From Alkalihalophilus pseudofirmus OF4 (GTDB lineage Bacteria > Bacillota > Bacilli > Bacillales > Bacillaceae_D): a DNA stretch of 64,000 nt. Made by a program: the position numbers and the translations under genes. The stretch lies in the NCBI RefSeq assembly GCF_000005825.2, contig NC_013791.2:1116001-1180000 (forward strand). Direction: 5' to 3'. The notes under the pieces were generated by a model that was not told the origin of the DNA, did not search any database, and was given only the letters and a program-made list of their open reading frames with translations. Shown in pieces: positions 23,897-31,471 of this stretch. The stretch's first letter is position 1, and every line of letters starts with the position of its first letter.

Positions 23897-24703
23897 ATGA
23901 GTGTAGAAAGCAAAAAGAATGTAAAAGAATACAAGGATCTTCTCGTAAAACAAGAAAGCGGGGTATTGGAGATTACATTAGACCGGCCGAATGCCTTGAA
24001 TGCATTTAGCCCGGAAATGATCCTAGGCATCGAAGAAGCTCTTCTGAATGCAGAAGGAGACCAAGAGGTAAAAGTGATCGTGCTGCGCGGAAATGGCCGT
24101 GCTTTTAGTGCTGGCGGTGATGTGAAGACGATGGGAGAGGCAGCACCGGTTGACGTGTATAACCATATCGGACATTTAAATGAGCTGATTAAGCAGATGA
24201 GATCACTTGAGAAGCCGATTATTGCCGCAGTACATGGTTTTGCTGCCGGAGCTGGATTTAATTTGGCTCTTGCCTGCGATTTGATTGTTGCAGCAGAAGA
24301 TACTTCATTCATCTTAAGCTTTGCACAAGTCGGTCTGGTTTCAGATGGCGGGGGGCATTACTTCCTTCCAAAATCTTTATCACCGTATCAAGCGAAAGAG
24401 CTCTTATTTAGGGCCGAACCGCTCGATGCAAAAACAGCCCAGCAGTGGGGCTTGGTTAATCATGTCTATCCTTTAGCTGAAATGGAGGAGAAGGTTCGTG
24501 AATATGCACTGTCTTTCACGCAGCGTCCTACAAAAGCGATTGGTTTAATGAAAAAGCTAACCAACCTAGCTGATACGGCCTCCTTAACGGATGTACTTGA
24601 GGCAGAACGAACAACTCAAGCGATGATGGTCACCACACATGACCACCAAGAAGGTGTTGCAGCTTTTATAGAAAAACGCAGACCCCAATTTAAAGGGAAA
24701 TAA
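23897..24703 (+). CDS. Enoyl-CoA hydratase/isomerase family protein (isomerase-like)
   Basis: This 268-residue crotonase-fold protein has oxyanion-hole segments in AFSAGGDVKTMG and HGFAAGAGFNLALACDLIVA. The catalytic region reads QVGLVSDGGGHYFLPKSL. An aspartate stands where isomerases of the PaaG/ECI group carry theirs, instead of the PEI glutamate pattern of hydratases. I therefore lean to a double-bond isomerase, which would fit catabolism of unusual acyl chains. The gene is 16 bp after the SDR with AAAGGAGATGAGG just upstream. A hydratase role cannot be excluded. Confidence 0.88.
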   Translation: MSVESKKNVKEYKDLLVKQESGVLEITLDRPNALNAFSPEMILGIEEALLNAEGDQEVKVIVLRGNGRAFSAGGDVKTMGEAAPVDVYNHIGHLNELIKQMRSLEKPIIAAVHGFAAGAGFNLALACDLIVAAEDTSFILSFAQVGLVSDGGGHYFLPKSLSPYQAKELLFRAEPLDAKTAQQWGLVNHVYPLAEMEEKVREYALSFTQRPTKAIGLMKKLTNLADTASLTDVLEAERTTQAMMVTTHDHQEGVAAFIEKRRPQFKGK

Positions 24704-24716
24704 GGGAGGAAAAATG

Positions 24717-25700
24717 ATGAAAGCTATTCAATTTACAACATACGGCGGACCAGAAGTATTAAAGATGGTTGAACTAGATAAGCCTAACCCAGAAGCAAAC
24801 GAAGTAATCATAAAAATAGAAGCAATTGGTGTGAATTATGCAGACACAGCAAGACGTGAAGGGCAATATGTGGTACCTACTCCACTCCCGTTCGTTCCCG
24901 GTGCAGAGGTCGCTGGTATTGTTGATGAAGTTGGCAGTGATGTCAGTACGGTTAAAGCAGGAGATCGAGTCGTAACCCTATTGGGATCAAAAAAAGCGAC
25001 AGGTTATGCTGAATATTCGATTGCGGATGAACGTGGATTAATGCCGATTCCTGATGGGGTCAGCTTTGAACAAGCAGTGGCTCTTCCGCTGCAGGGGTTA
25101 AGTGCCTACCATATTTTAAAAACTATGGGGCAGCTTGAAGAAGGTGATACGGTGCTCGTTCATGCAGCAGCCGGCGGTGTAGGAACGATCGCTGTTCAAC
25201 TTGCAAAGTTAATGGGTGCAGGAAAAGTCATCGCTACAGCCAGCTCGAAAGAAAAGCTTGAACTTGCTCGTGAGCTTGGAGCAGATGTACTTGTAAATTA
25301 CACCGAGGATAATTGGTATGAACAAGTCCTTGAGGCTACGAACGGAAGGGGAGTTAATGTAGCCCTTGAGATGGCAGGCGGCCGGGTATTTATTGATACC
25401 CTTAAATGCTTAGCGACCTTTGGAAGATTAGTTGTCTACGGAGTTGCAAGCGGAGAGCAAAGTCCTTTTAACCCATCTTCCTTAATGGCCCGTAACCAAT
25501 CTGTCATTGGCTTTTTCTTACCACAAATTATGAGAAAGCCAAGACTCTTGCAATCAAGCATGAAAGAGCTATTAGACTATGTAGGAAGCGGACAGTTAAA
25601 GCTTCAAATTGGTGGTACGTATGCGCTTGATGAAGCAGCAAAGGTTCACCAGTTAATGCAAGGAAGACAGACGACAGGGAAATTAATTTTAAAGCCATAA
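24717..25700 (+). CDS. Quinone oxidoreductase-like / zinc-independent alcohol dehydrogenase (MDR) family protein
   Basis: The 327-residue medium-chain reductase has the N-terminal GroES-like part (FTTYGGPEVLKMVELDKP) and the MDR segment GVNYADTARREGQY. The NADPH-binding domain contains VLVHAAAGGVGTIAVQLAKLMGA and TASSKEKLELARELGADVLVNY. No zinc-ligand cysteines are seen, as expected for quinone oxidoreductases and enoyl-CoA/enone reductases. ATG codons at 24714 and 24717 both follow GGGAGG; the second has the better spacing. It closes the enzyme operon and is followed by a strong terminator. Reduction of a 2-enoyl or 2-ene-4-keto intermediate would fit the cluster. Confidence 0.88.
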   Translation: MKAIQFTTYGGPEVLKMVELDKPNPEANEVIIKIEAIGVNYADTARREGQYVVPTPLPFVPGAEVAGIVDEVGSDVSTVKAGDRVVTLLGSKKATGYAEYSIADERGLMPIPDGVSFEQAVALPLQGLSAYHILKTMGQLEEGDTVLVHAAAGGVGTIAVQLAKLMGAGKVIATASSKEKLELARELGADVLVNYTEDNWYEQVLEATNGRGVNVALEMAGGRVFIDTLKCLATFGRLVVYGVASGEQSPFNPSSLMARNQSVIGFFLPQIMRKPRLLQSSMKELLDYVGSGQLKLQIGGTYALDEAAKVHQLMQGRQTTGKLILKP

Positions 25701-25712
25701 CATCTAGAGAGA

Positions 25713-25746
25713 GCCAGACGAATGAGAATGAGTCTGGCTTTTTTTT
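25713..25746 (+). terminator. Rho-independent terminator after the enzyme operon
   Basis: GCCAGAC (25713-25719) and GTCTGGC (25732-25738) pair around an A/G-rich loop and are followed by eight T residues. Confidence 0.9.
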
Positions 25747-25757
25747 GGAATAGTTCT

Positions 25758-25804
25758 TTGGACACAGGCATACATCACTAATATTAATACTATCTAGTCA
25801 GTAT
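25758..25804 (+). promoter_or_regulatory. Promoter and TetR-type operator (site 3) of the ABC importer operon
   Basis: TTGGAC (25758-25763) and TATTAA (25782-25787) are 18 bp apart. The 18-mer at 25787-25804 matches the perfect palindrome of 17790-17807 at 15 positions and would cover the transcription start. Confidence 0.65.
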
Positions 25805-25839
25805 GTTGCGGGCGTAGATTATGTTGAGGGGGAGTAGTG

Positions 25840-26703
25840 GTGGATCTTTTTTTTCAGCAGATTTTAAACGGACTCACTATTGGAAGCGTTTACAGTCTGG
25901 TTGCATTAGGATTGACGCTTGTTTTTGGAATATTGCATGTTCCTAATTTTGCCCACGGAGCACTTTATATGGTAGGAGCCTACATTGCTTTGACCGTCAT
26001 GACAGCACTTGGGGTACATTACTGGATTGGTTTAATTATTGCCGTCATTGTGATCGCTTTGTTATCTGTTTTAATGGAGCGTCTTGTATTTAGTCGTCTA
26101 GATTCGAAAGACCCTTTACCAATTATGATTGCTTCCATCGGTATTCTGTTTTTCCTTGAATCTTTCGCTCAATATATGTGGGGAAGCCAGTACCAGCGAA
26201 TGGTTACCCCGTATGGAGATACGATTCAGATCTTCGGCCTAACTGTTACGATGCAGCGTTTATTGGTCATCATAGCTGCTGTTGCCCTAATGTATGCTCT
26301 CCATCTGTTCTTAACAAAAACGATGACTGGAGCAGCGATTATCGCTATGTCACAAAGTAAAAATGGTGCTTTTCTTGTTGGAATTAATGCCACACGGGTG
26401 TCGATGTTAACCTTTGCGATTGCAGGCGGTTTAGCTGCCGCCGCAGCAACTCTTGCAGCTCCTATTAATCTAGTCTTTCCAAGTATGGGTAACTTGGTGA
26501 TCATGAAGGCGTTCGTCATTATTATTATTGGCGGAATGGGCAGCATACCAGGCGCAATTATTGGAGGTTATATTTTAGGTATGGCAGAGAGTCTCGGAGC
26601 AACGTATATATCCGGAGATTACAAAGATTTAATTGCTTTCGTTCTTCTTGTGTTGATCTTAACGATGAAGCCAAACGGGTTATTTGCAAAGGGGGTTAAG
26701 TGA
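25840..26703 (+). CDS. LivH-type ABC transporter permease
   Basis: The 287-residue protein has eight or so membrane segments and the family signature NGLTIGSVYSLVALGLTLVFGILHVPNFAHGAL at the N-terminus. Near the C-terminus IIIIGGMGSIPGAIIGGYILG forms the coupling region for the ATPase. Two GTG codons (25837 and 25840) follow GGGGGAG; the second has the more usual five-base spacing. It is the first gene of a complete importer whose substrate is probably a carboxylic or amino acid used by the neighbouring enzymes. A palindrome shared with those enzymes lies just upstream. Confidence 0.92.
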   Translation: MDLFFQQILNGLTIGSVYSLVALGLTLVFGILHVPNFAHGALYMVGAYIALTVMTALGVHYWIGLIIAVIVIALLSVLMERLVFSRLDSKDPLPIMIASIGILFFLESFAQYMWGSQYQRMVTPYGDTIQIFGLTVTMQRLLVIIAAVALMYALHLFLTKTMTGAAIIAMSQSKNGAFLVGINATRVSMLTFAIAGGLAAAAATLAAPINLVFPSMGNLVIMKAFVIIIIGGMGSIPGAIIGGYILGMAESLGATYISGDYKDLIAFVLLVLILTMKPNGLFAKGVK

Positions 26704-26704
26704 T

Positions 26705-27706
26705 TTGAAGATGACTAAAAAAACGTATCTCTTGCTTGCCTTGCTCGTGGCTGCTCTGCTGTTTCCTATTCTAGTACCCAATCAATATTATCTTCAAATT
26801 TTAATTCTCGTCTTTATCTGGACGATTGCCGTCTACGGGTTAAATACAATTACCGGACTCACAGGGCAGCTCTCTTTAGCACATGCAGGTTTTTTCGCAA
26901 TTGGTGCCTACAGTCTTGGGTTATTAACGATTAATGCTGGTATTCCCTTTTGGGCAGCCTTCGTTTTAGCGATAGTCATTACTACAATCATCAGCTTTTT
27001 TATCGGGATAGTGGCGCTTAGAACAAAATCACACTTTTTTGCGATTTATACCATGTCAGTTGGCTTTCTAATTTACTTAATTATTTACAAATCGGAGCTG
27101 ACTGGCGGGGTTCGCGGGCTGATCGGCATACCGAATCCAGCACCCATTGGACCACTTACCTTTGAATCCATCCAGTCTTACTACTATTTGATGCTATTCT
27201 TCCTTCTACTGACCATTTTCTTTATGTATCGTTTGTTCCATTCATTGTTAGGTAAAACGTTTGTTGCAATCCGTAACAGCGAAGAGCTTGCTGAAACATT
27301 AGGGATTTCCGTAATGAGAAATAAGCTACTTGCCTTCGTCATCTCAGCTGGGGTTGCTAGTTTATCAGGAGCTCTTTATGCCTCTTATGTCAGATTCTTA
27401 GGTCCGCAAATGGCTGATATTCACGTGGCATTTGAGATTTTGCTTTATCTCCTGGTAGGAGGGATAGGGACGCTGGCAGGTCCGCTCATTGGAACATTTA
27501 TCGTCGTAGTGCTTACTCAAATGCTTCAATTTTTAGAGGAGTTTCGAATGCTCGTATTTGGTCCGATTGTCGTACTCCTGATTTTATTTTATCCGCGTGG
27601 GATTGTTGGGGGGTATTTAATGTGGCGTGCTAAACGAGCGAAGAAACAAAAGGTGGCAGAGGCAAGTTCAACGAAAGGAGAGAATGGGAATGCTGTTAAC
27701 CATTAA
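26705..27706 (+). CDS. LivM-type ABC transporter permease
   Basis: The 333-residue hydrophobic protein carries the LivM hallmarks NTITGLTGQLSLAHAGFFAIGAYSLGLL (residues ~47-75), IRNSEELAETLGISVMRNKLLAFVISA and LVGGIGTLAGPLIGTFIV. It forms the translocation channel with the preceding permease. TTG at 26705 has GGGGG about nine bases upstream and lies one base after the livH stop; ATG at 26711 is the alternative. The start of livG overlaps its end by 17 bp, so the operon is tightly coupled. Confidence 0.92.
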   Translation: MKMTKKTYLLLALLVAALLFPILVPNQYYLQILILVFIWTIAVYGLNTITGLTGQLSLAHAGFFAIGAYSLGLLTINAGIPFWAAFVLAIVITTIISFFIGIVALRTKSHFFAIYTMSVGFLIYLIIYKSELTGGVRGLIGIPNPAPIGPLTFESIQSYYYLMLFFLLLTIFFMYRLFHSLLGKTFVAIRNSEELAETLGISVMRNKLLAFVISAGVASLSGALYASYVRFLGPQMADIHVAFEILLYLLVGGIGTLAGPLIGTFIVVVLTQMLQFLEEFRMLVFGPIVVLLILFYPRGIVGGYLMWRAKRAKKQKVAEASSTKGENGNAVNH

Positions 27707-28460
27707 TCAGCTTACGAAGCAATTTGGGGGGCTGTCTGCAGTCAATGACGTTAGTGCTGTAATTGAAGAAAGTAAAATAACAGCCATTATTGGTCCAAAT
27801 GGAGCTGGGAAATCCACATTCTTCAATTTAATTAGCGGGTTTCACCAACCTACTTCAGGTAGGATAGAGCTTTCAGGTCAGGATATTACCAACATGCGAG
27901 CTGAACATGTGGCGAGGCTAGGGGTAGGACGGACGTTTCAAACGACCCATCTATTTGAACAAGCAACCGTATTAGATAATGTAATGATTGGCCATCGGCT
28001 CAGAACAAAAGCTGGATTGTTTGATGCAATCTTCAGGACAAAGCGCGAGAGGGATGAGAAGAAAAAATGTCTCGATAAGGCGCTTGAAGCACTAGAATTT
28101 GTTGGCTTAACATCGCTTGCGTACGAACAGGCTCACTCCATTACTCAGGAGCAGCAAAAGAGAGTTGCCTTTGCACTCGCTCTTGCAACCGATCCAAAAC
28201 TTGTTTTACTAGACGAGCCGGCAGCTGGAGTCAATCCAGACGAGACAGAGGGTCTTAGTGAAGTGATGAAGAAAATGGTGAAGCATGGAAAGACAGTTTG
28301 CTTAATTGAGCATAAAATGCCAATGGTCATGTCCCTGGCTGACCATATCTTAGTTCTCAATCACGGAGAATTAATCGCAGATGGCACACCAAAAGACATT
28401 CAAAAAAATGAGCGTGTGATTGAAGCCTATCTAGGAGGGAATTCGAATGTTAGTGCTTAA
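27690..28460 (+). CDS. LivG-type ABC transporter ATP-binding protein
   Basis: The 256-residue ATPase has Walker A GPNGAGKST (about residues 36-44), the Liv-specific VGRTFQTTHLFEQATVLDNVMIG Q-loop region, a signature region reading SITQEQQKRVAFALALATDPKLVLLDEPAAGVNPDE (Walker B) and the switch histidine in LIEHKM. The usual LSGGQ core is replaced by ITQEQQ, an unusual signature for this family. ATG at 27690 has AAAGGAGAG seven bases upstream; in-frame codons further up lie inside livM. It overlaps livF by 14 bp. Confidence 0.9.
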   Translation: MLLTINQLTKQFGGLSAVNDVSAVIEESKITAIIGPNGAGKSTFFNLISGFHQPTSGRIELSGQDITNMRAEHVARLGVGRTFQTTHLFEQATVLDNVMIGHRLRTKAGLFDAIFRTKRERDEKKKCLDKALEALEFVGLTSLAYEQAHSITQEQQKRVAFALALATDPKLVLLDEPAAGVNPDETEGLSEVMKKMVKHGKTVCLIEHKMPMVMSLADHILVLNHGELIADGTPKDIQKNERVIEAYLGGNSNVSA

Positions 28461-29154
28461 AGATCTAATCGTTTCACATGGTCAAGAAGACGTTCTTCGC
28501 TCAGTGAATTTGACGGTAGAAGAAGGAGAACTCGTCGTTCTGCTTGGGGCGAACGGAGCTGGGAAAAGTACTCTTTTTCATACGCTCAGCGGCTTAGTGA
28601 GGCCAACTAGCGGTGAGTTGTCTTTTAAGGGAAATTCATTGAAAGGCCGTTCCCCTAGTCAAATTGTAAGGGATGGCATTGTCCAGTGTGCCGAAGGACG
28701 AATGCTTTTTGATCAGATGAGTGTCCATGATAATTTGAAAATGGGTGCCTTTACGTATAAACGAAATAAAAAAGAGCTAATGAGACAGCTTGATTATGTG
28801 TATACTCTTTTCCCTGACTTGGTTGAGAAATGTCATTCTCCTGCGGGCAGTTTATCAGGAGGGCAGCAGCAAATGGTCGCTATCGGTCGCGCGCTAATGG
28901 CTAAACCAAAGCTTCTACTACTAGATGAGCCATCACTAGGTCTTGCTCCTTTAATCGTTGAACAAATGTTTTCTATTATAAAAGAGATTAACAAAGAAGG
29001 TGTCACAGTCCTTCTTGCCGAGCAAAACGCCTATGCTGCACTTTCTGTATCAACAAGGGGGTACGTGCTAGAAGGCGGCCGCTTAAATGTGGAGGGAACA
29101 AAAGAGGAGCTACTTCAAAATGAAGAAATTCGCAAGGCATACATCGGTGCCTAG
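28447..29154 (+). CDS. LivF-type ABC transporter ATP-binding protein
   Basis: The 235-residue ATPase has Walker A GANGAGKST, the signature GSLSGGQQQMVAIGRALMAKPKLLLLDEPSLGL and the LivF-typical C-terminus (LLAEQNAYAALSVSTRGYVLEGG). With LivG it forms the nucleotide-binding pair of a branched-chain-amino-acid-type importer. An AGGAGGG site lies before the ATG inside the end of livG. LivF has a normal LSGGQ signature, in contrast to its partner. Confidence 0.93.
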   Translation: MLVLKDLIVSHGQEDVLRSVNLTVEEGELVVLLGANGAGKSTLFHTLSGLVRPTSGELSFKGNSLKGRSPSQIVRDGIVQCAEGRMLFDQMSVHDNLKMGAFTYKRNKKELMRQLDYVYTLFPDLVEKCHSPAGSLSGGQQQMVAIGRALMAKPKLLLLDEPSLGLAPLIVEQMFSIIKEINKEGVTVLLAEQNAYAALSVSTRGYVLEGGRLNVEGTKEELLQNEEIRKAYIGA

Positions 29155-29192
29155 GATTTCGATAGATATCAAAAAAAATGGGGGAATGAAAA

Positions 29193-30401
29193 ATGAAGAA
29201 ACAGTGGCTGATCTCAGGTGCAGTGGTGATGTCTATGCTCTTAGGTGCATGTGCTAGCGGAACGACAGGAGGAGAAAGCGGGGAGGGCTCAAGTGAAGGG
29301 GAAGAACAGGTTCCTGAAGTAAGCGCAGGAGAAGAGATTATTAACATTGGCTACACTGGTCCTTTAAGCGGGCCTGCTGCCTTTTACGGGGAAAATACGG
29401 TAAGCGGAGTAAGGATGGCAGCTGATGAAATCAACGAGGCTGGGGGCTTTGAAGTAGGCGGGACCACATACAAATTAAATATCGTCACTTATGATGATCA
29501 GTACTTACCTAACGAAGCGGCCACAAATGCGAGGCGCCTCGTACAAGAGCATAATACTCCGGTTGTTTTCGTTCCACATAGCGGCGGAGTTCTTGCAACA
29601 CAAGTGTTTAATGAACAGGAAGACTTTATGATTGCCGCTTACACAAGCGAGCCTGAAATTCTTAATCAAGGGAATGAATTAACGTTGCGTATCCCCCCGG
29701 CGTATGATCAGTACCCAGAACCTTTTGTAAAATATCAACAAGAACGTTTTGGAACAAGGCTTGCACTTCTCCCTACTGCCACACAGTACGGCAAAGATTG
29801 GACAGAGGAGCTGGTGCCGGTTTGGGAAGAATTTGGCGGTGAAGTTGTATATGACGGTGAAGTTGATTTCGGAAAAGATACAGACTTCTTCCCAATAGTT
29901 ACAAATGCTCTTAATCAAAATCCAGACGTCATTTTTGTCGGCGGGCCATCTGAACCAACTGCACTTCTTATGAAGGCAGCACGGGATCTTGGGTTTGAAG
30001 GCGGGTTTATGGTGATGGATCAGGCTAAATTTGAAGAAATGGACGGTGTGCTTGGTAACTTCGATGACATTGAAGGAGCGATTGGTATGCTTCCAATTAT
30101 AAGCAGCGATGCCCCTGGAGCTGAAAGTTTTATTACTTCTTTTGAAAATGAGTTAGGACGTGTACCTACTGCTGAATCAGCATTTAACTATCAGGCTATG
30201 TATGTGCTTGTTGAAGCAATGAAATTAGCTGAGACAGTCGAAGATCCGCAAGCGATCATGGCTCAGATGGATGCAGGAGTTAAAGCTTTGTCTGATGATA
30301 AATTTGTGTGGCATTTGACGGGTGTAGAAAATAACGGGTTTGATTGGATGGCTTCGATTGCGGCTATTGAAGATGGAGAGATTGTGCTGATAGAAGAATA
30401 A
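29193..30401 (+). CDS. Liv-type substrate-binding lipoprotein
   Basis: The 402-residue protein has a lipoprotein signal peptide with the lipobox LLGAC (Cys ~20), then a Gly/Glu/Ser-rich linker. The type I periplasmic-binding fold follows (EIINIGYTGPLSGPAAFYGENTVSGVRMAADEINEAGG and further). It captures ligand outside the membrane for the LivHMGF importer upstream. The ligand is not predictable, and the operator upstream of the operon argues for a substrate of the acyl-CoA pathway rather than leucine. The last codons and stop lie inside the first unit of a tandem repeat that continues into the intergenic region. Confidence 0.93.
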   Translation: MKKQWLISGAVVMSMLLGACASGTTGGESGEGSSEGEEQVPEVSAGEEIINIGYTGPLSGPAAFYGENTVSGVRMAADEINEAGGFEVGGTTYKLNIVTYDDQYLPNEAATNARRLVQEHNTPVVFVPHSGGVLATQVFNEQEDFMIAAYTSEPEILNQGNELTLRIPPAYDQYPEPFVKYQQERFGTRLALLPTATQYGKDWTEELVPVWEEFGGEVVYDGEVDFGKDTDFFPIVTNALNQNPDVIFVGGPSEPTALLMKAARDLGFEGGFMVMDQAKFEEMDGVLGNFDDIEGAIGMLPIISSDAPGAESFITSFENELGRVPTAESAFNYQAMYVLVEAMKLAETVEDPQAIMAQMDAGVKALSDDKFVWHLTGVENNGFDWMASIAAIEDGEIVLIEE

Positions 30402-30468
30402 ACCTAATAGAAGAATTAATTTAATAGAAGAATAAATCCGATAGAATAAATCCGATAGAATCAATCTG
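30390..30468 (+). repeat. Tandem repeat across the stop codon of the substrate-binding protein gene
   Basis: Five units all start with ATAGAA: three of 17 bp (30390-30406, 30407-30423, 30424-30440) and two of 14 bp (30441-30454, 30455-30468). The first unit includes the last two codons and the TAA at 30399-30401. Confidence 0.75.
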
Positions 30469-30471
30469 ATA

Positions 30472-30506
30472 AATAGAACCGACTCCATTGAGAGGTCGGT
30501 TCTATT
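30472..30506 (+). terminator. Stem-loop ending the importer operon
   Basis: AATAGAACCGACTC (30472-30485) pairs with GAGGTCGGTTCTATT (from 30492) to form a strong stem with a short loop. The T-tract is weak, so termination may be partial. Confidence 0.65.
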
Positions 30507-30558
30507 CATGAAAAAGGAGATAAAAGCGGATTTAACGCGGAATTAAGTAATTTTTGGG

Positions 30559-30587
30559 TTGACCAATCTAAATTGCTATATTATAAT
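30559..30587 (+). promoter_or_regulatory. Sigma-A promoter of rpsU-yqeY
   Basis: TTGACC (30559-30564) and a perfect TATAAT (30582-30587) are separated by 17 bp, about 65 bp before rpsU. Confidence 0.85.
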
Positions 30588-30652
30588 TTAAAAAGACGTG
30601 CACTCGATGGATGTGCCGTTTGAGTTGGTTGTTTCGGAGGGAGGGAAATAAA

Positions 30653-30826
30653 ATGGCAGAAACTCGTGTTCGCAAAAACGAATCGATTGATGCTGCACTT
30701 CGTCGCTTCAAGAGATCACTCTCTAAAGAAGGAACGTTGGCTGAGGTTAAAAAGCGTAAGCACTACGAAAAACCTAGTGTTAAGCGTAAGAAGAAATCTG
30801 AAGCAGCAAGAAAACGTAAGTTCTAA
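30653..30826 (+). CDS. rpsU: 30S ribosomal protein bS21
   Basis: The 57-residue basic protein ([23 protein letters not shown] at the start, [14 protein letters not shown] at the end) is a complete bS21, a late-assembling small-subunit protein near the anti-Shine-Dalgarno site. A strong GGAGGGAGGG ribosome site precedes the ATG. It starts the conserved rpsU-yqeY pair and marks the point where the accessory cluster meets the conserved Bacillus gene order. Confidence 0.97.
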   Translation: MAETRVRKNESIDAALRRFKRSLSKEGTLAEVKKRKHYEKPSVKRKKKSEAARKRKF

Positions 30827-30847
30827 AGAAGTGAGAGGGTGTATTCA

Positions 30848-31291
30848 TTGAATCTTCTTGAACGGTTGAACGTAGATATGAAGAATGCGATGAAGAATAA
30901 AGACAAGCAAAAACTCTCTGTCATCCGTATGGTAAAGTCGTCGTTGCAAAACGAGCAAATTAAGCTCGGACGTGAGTTGACGGACGATGATAGCCTTACG
31001 GTGCTGAATCGCGAACTGAAACAACGCAAGGATTCCCTCCATGAGTTTGAACAAGCAAACCGTGAAGATTTAGCTTCCAAGCTGCGTGATGAAATCGCTG
31101 TGCTTGAGGACTATATGCCAGAACAGCTTTCTGAAGATGAAGTTTCTGAGATCGTTAAAGAGACGATTGCAGAAGTGGGTGCTTCCACTAAAGCAGACAT
31201 GGGTAAGGTCATGGGAGCAATCATGCCTAAGGTTAAAGGAAAAGCTGATGGTGGTCTTGTGAATCGTCTTGTGCAACAACACTTATCATAA
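30848..31291 (+). CDS. yqeY: YqeY / GatB-Yqey domain protein
   Basis: The 147-residue helical protein has the domain found at the C-terminus of Gat[33 protein letters not shown] and the conserved [31 protein letters not shown] at 30848 has GAGAGGG eight to nine bases upstream; the in-frame GTG at 30839 overlaps that site. It follows rpsU by 21 bp, as in B. subtilis. A role in tRNA-dependent amidation or tRNA binding is proposed for the family, but its cellular function is unsettled. Confidence 0.93.
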   Translation: MNLLERLNVDMKNAMKNKDKQKLSVIRMVKSSLQNEQIKLGRELTDDDSLTVLNRELKQRKDSLHEFEQANREDLASKLRDEIAVLEDYMPEQLSEDEVSEIVKETIAEVGASTKADMGKVMGAIMPKVKGKADGGLVNRLVQQHLS

Positions 31292-31299
31292 ATGACACA

Positions 31300-31339
31300 A
31301 ATGCCTCGTTTCTATTGTTATAGAAGCGAGGCATTTTTT
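31300..31339 (+). terminator. Rho-independent terminator after yqeY
   Basis: AATGCCTCG pairs with CGAGGCATT (31327-31335), with further pairing inward, followed by six T residues. Confidence 0.9.
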
Positions 31340-31409
31340 AATTGAGCTTGTCCTAAGTGGAACTCCGTTTATCATTCATGATAAGATAATGATGCATTCT
31401 AAAAAAAGT

Positions 31410-31435
31410 TGAAACTTTTATTAATCTATACCGTA
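31410..31435 (+). promoter_or_regulatory. Sigma-W type ECF promoter of the yqeZ-floA-yqfB operon
   Basis: TGAAAC (31410-31415) and CGTA (31432-31435) are separated by exactly 16 bp, the consensus for sigma-W. The B. subtilis operon of the same genes is a known sigma-W target. Confidence 0.85.
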
Positions 31436-31471
31436 AATCTAAGTATGACAAATGAGAAAGGAGGTTAGATA

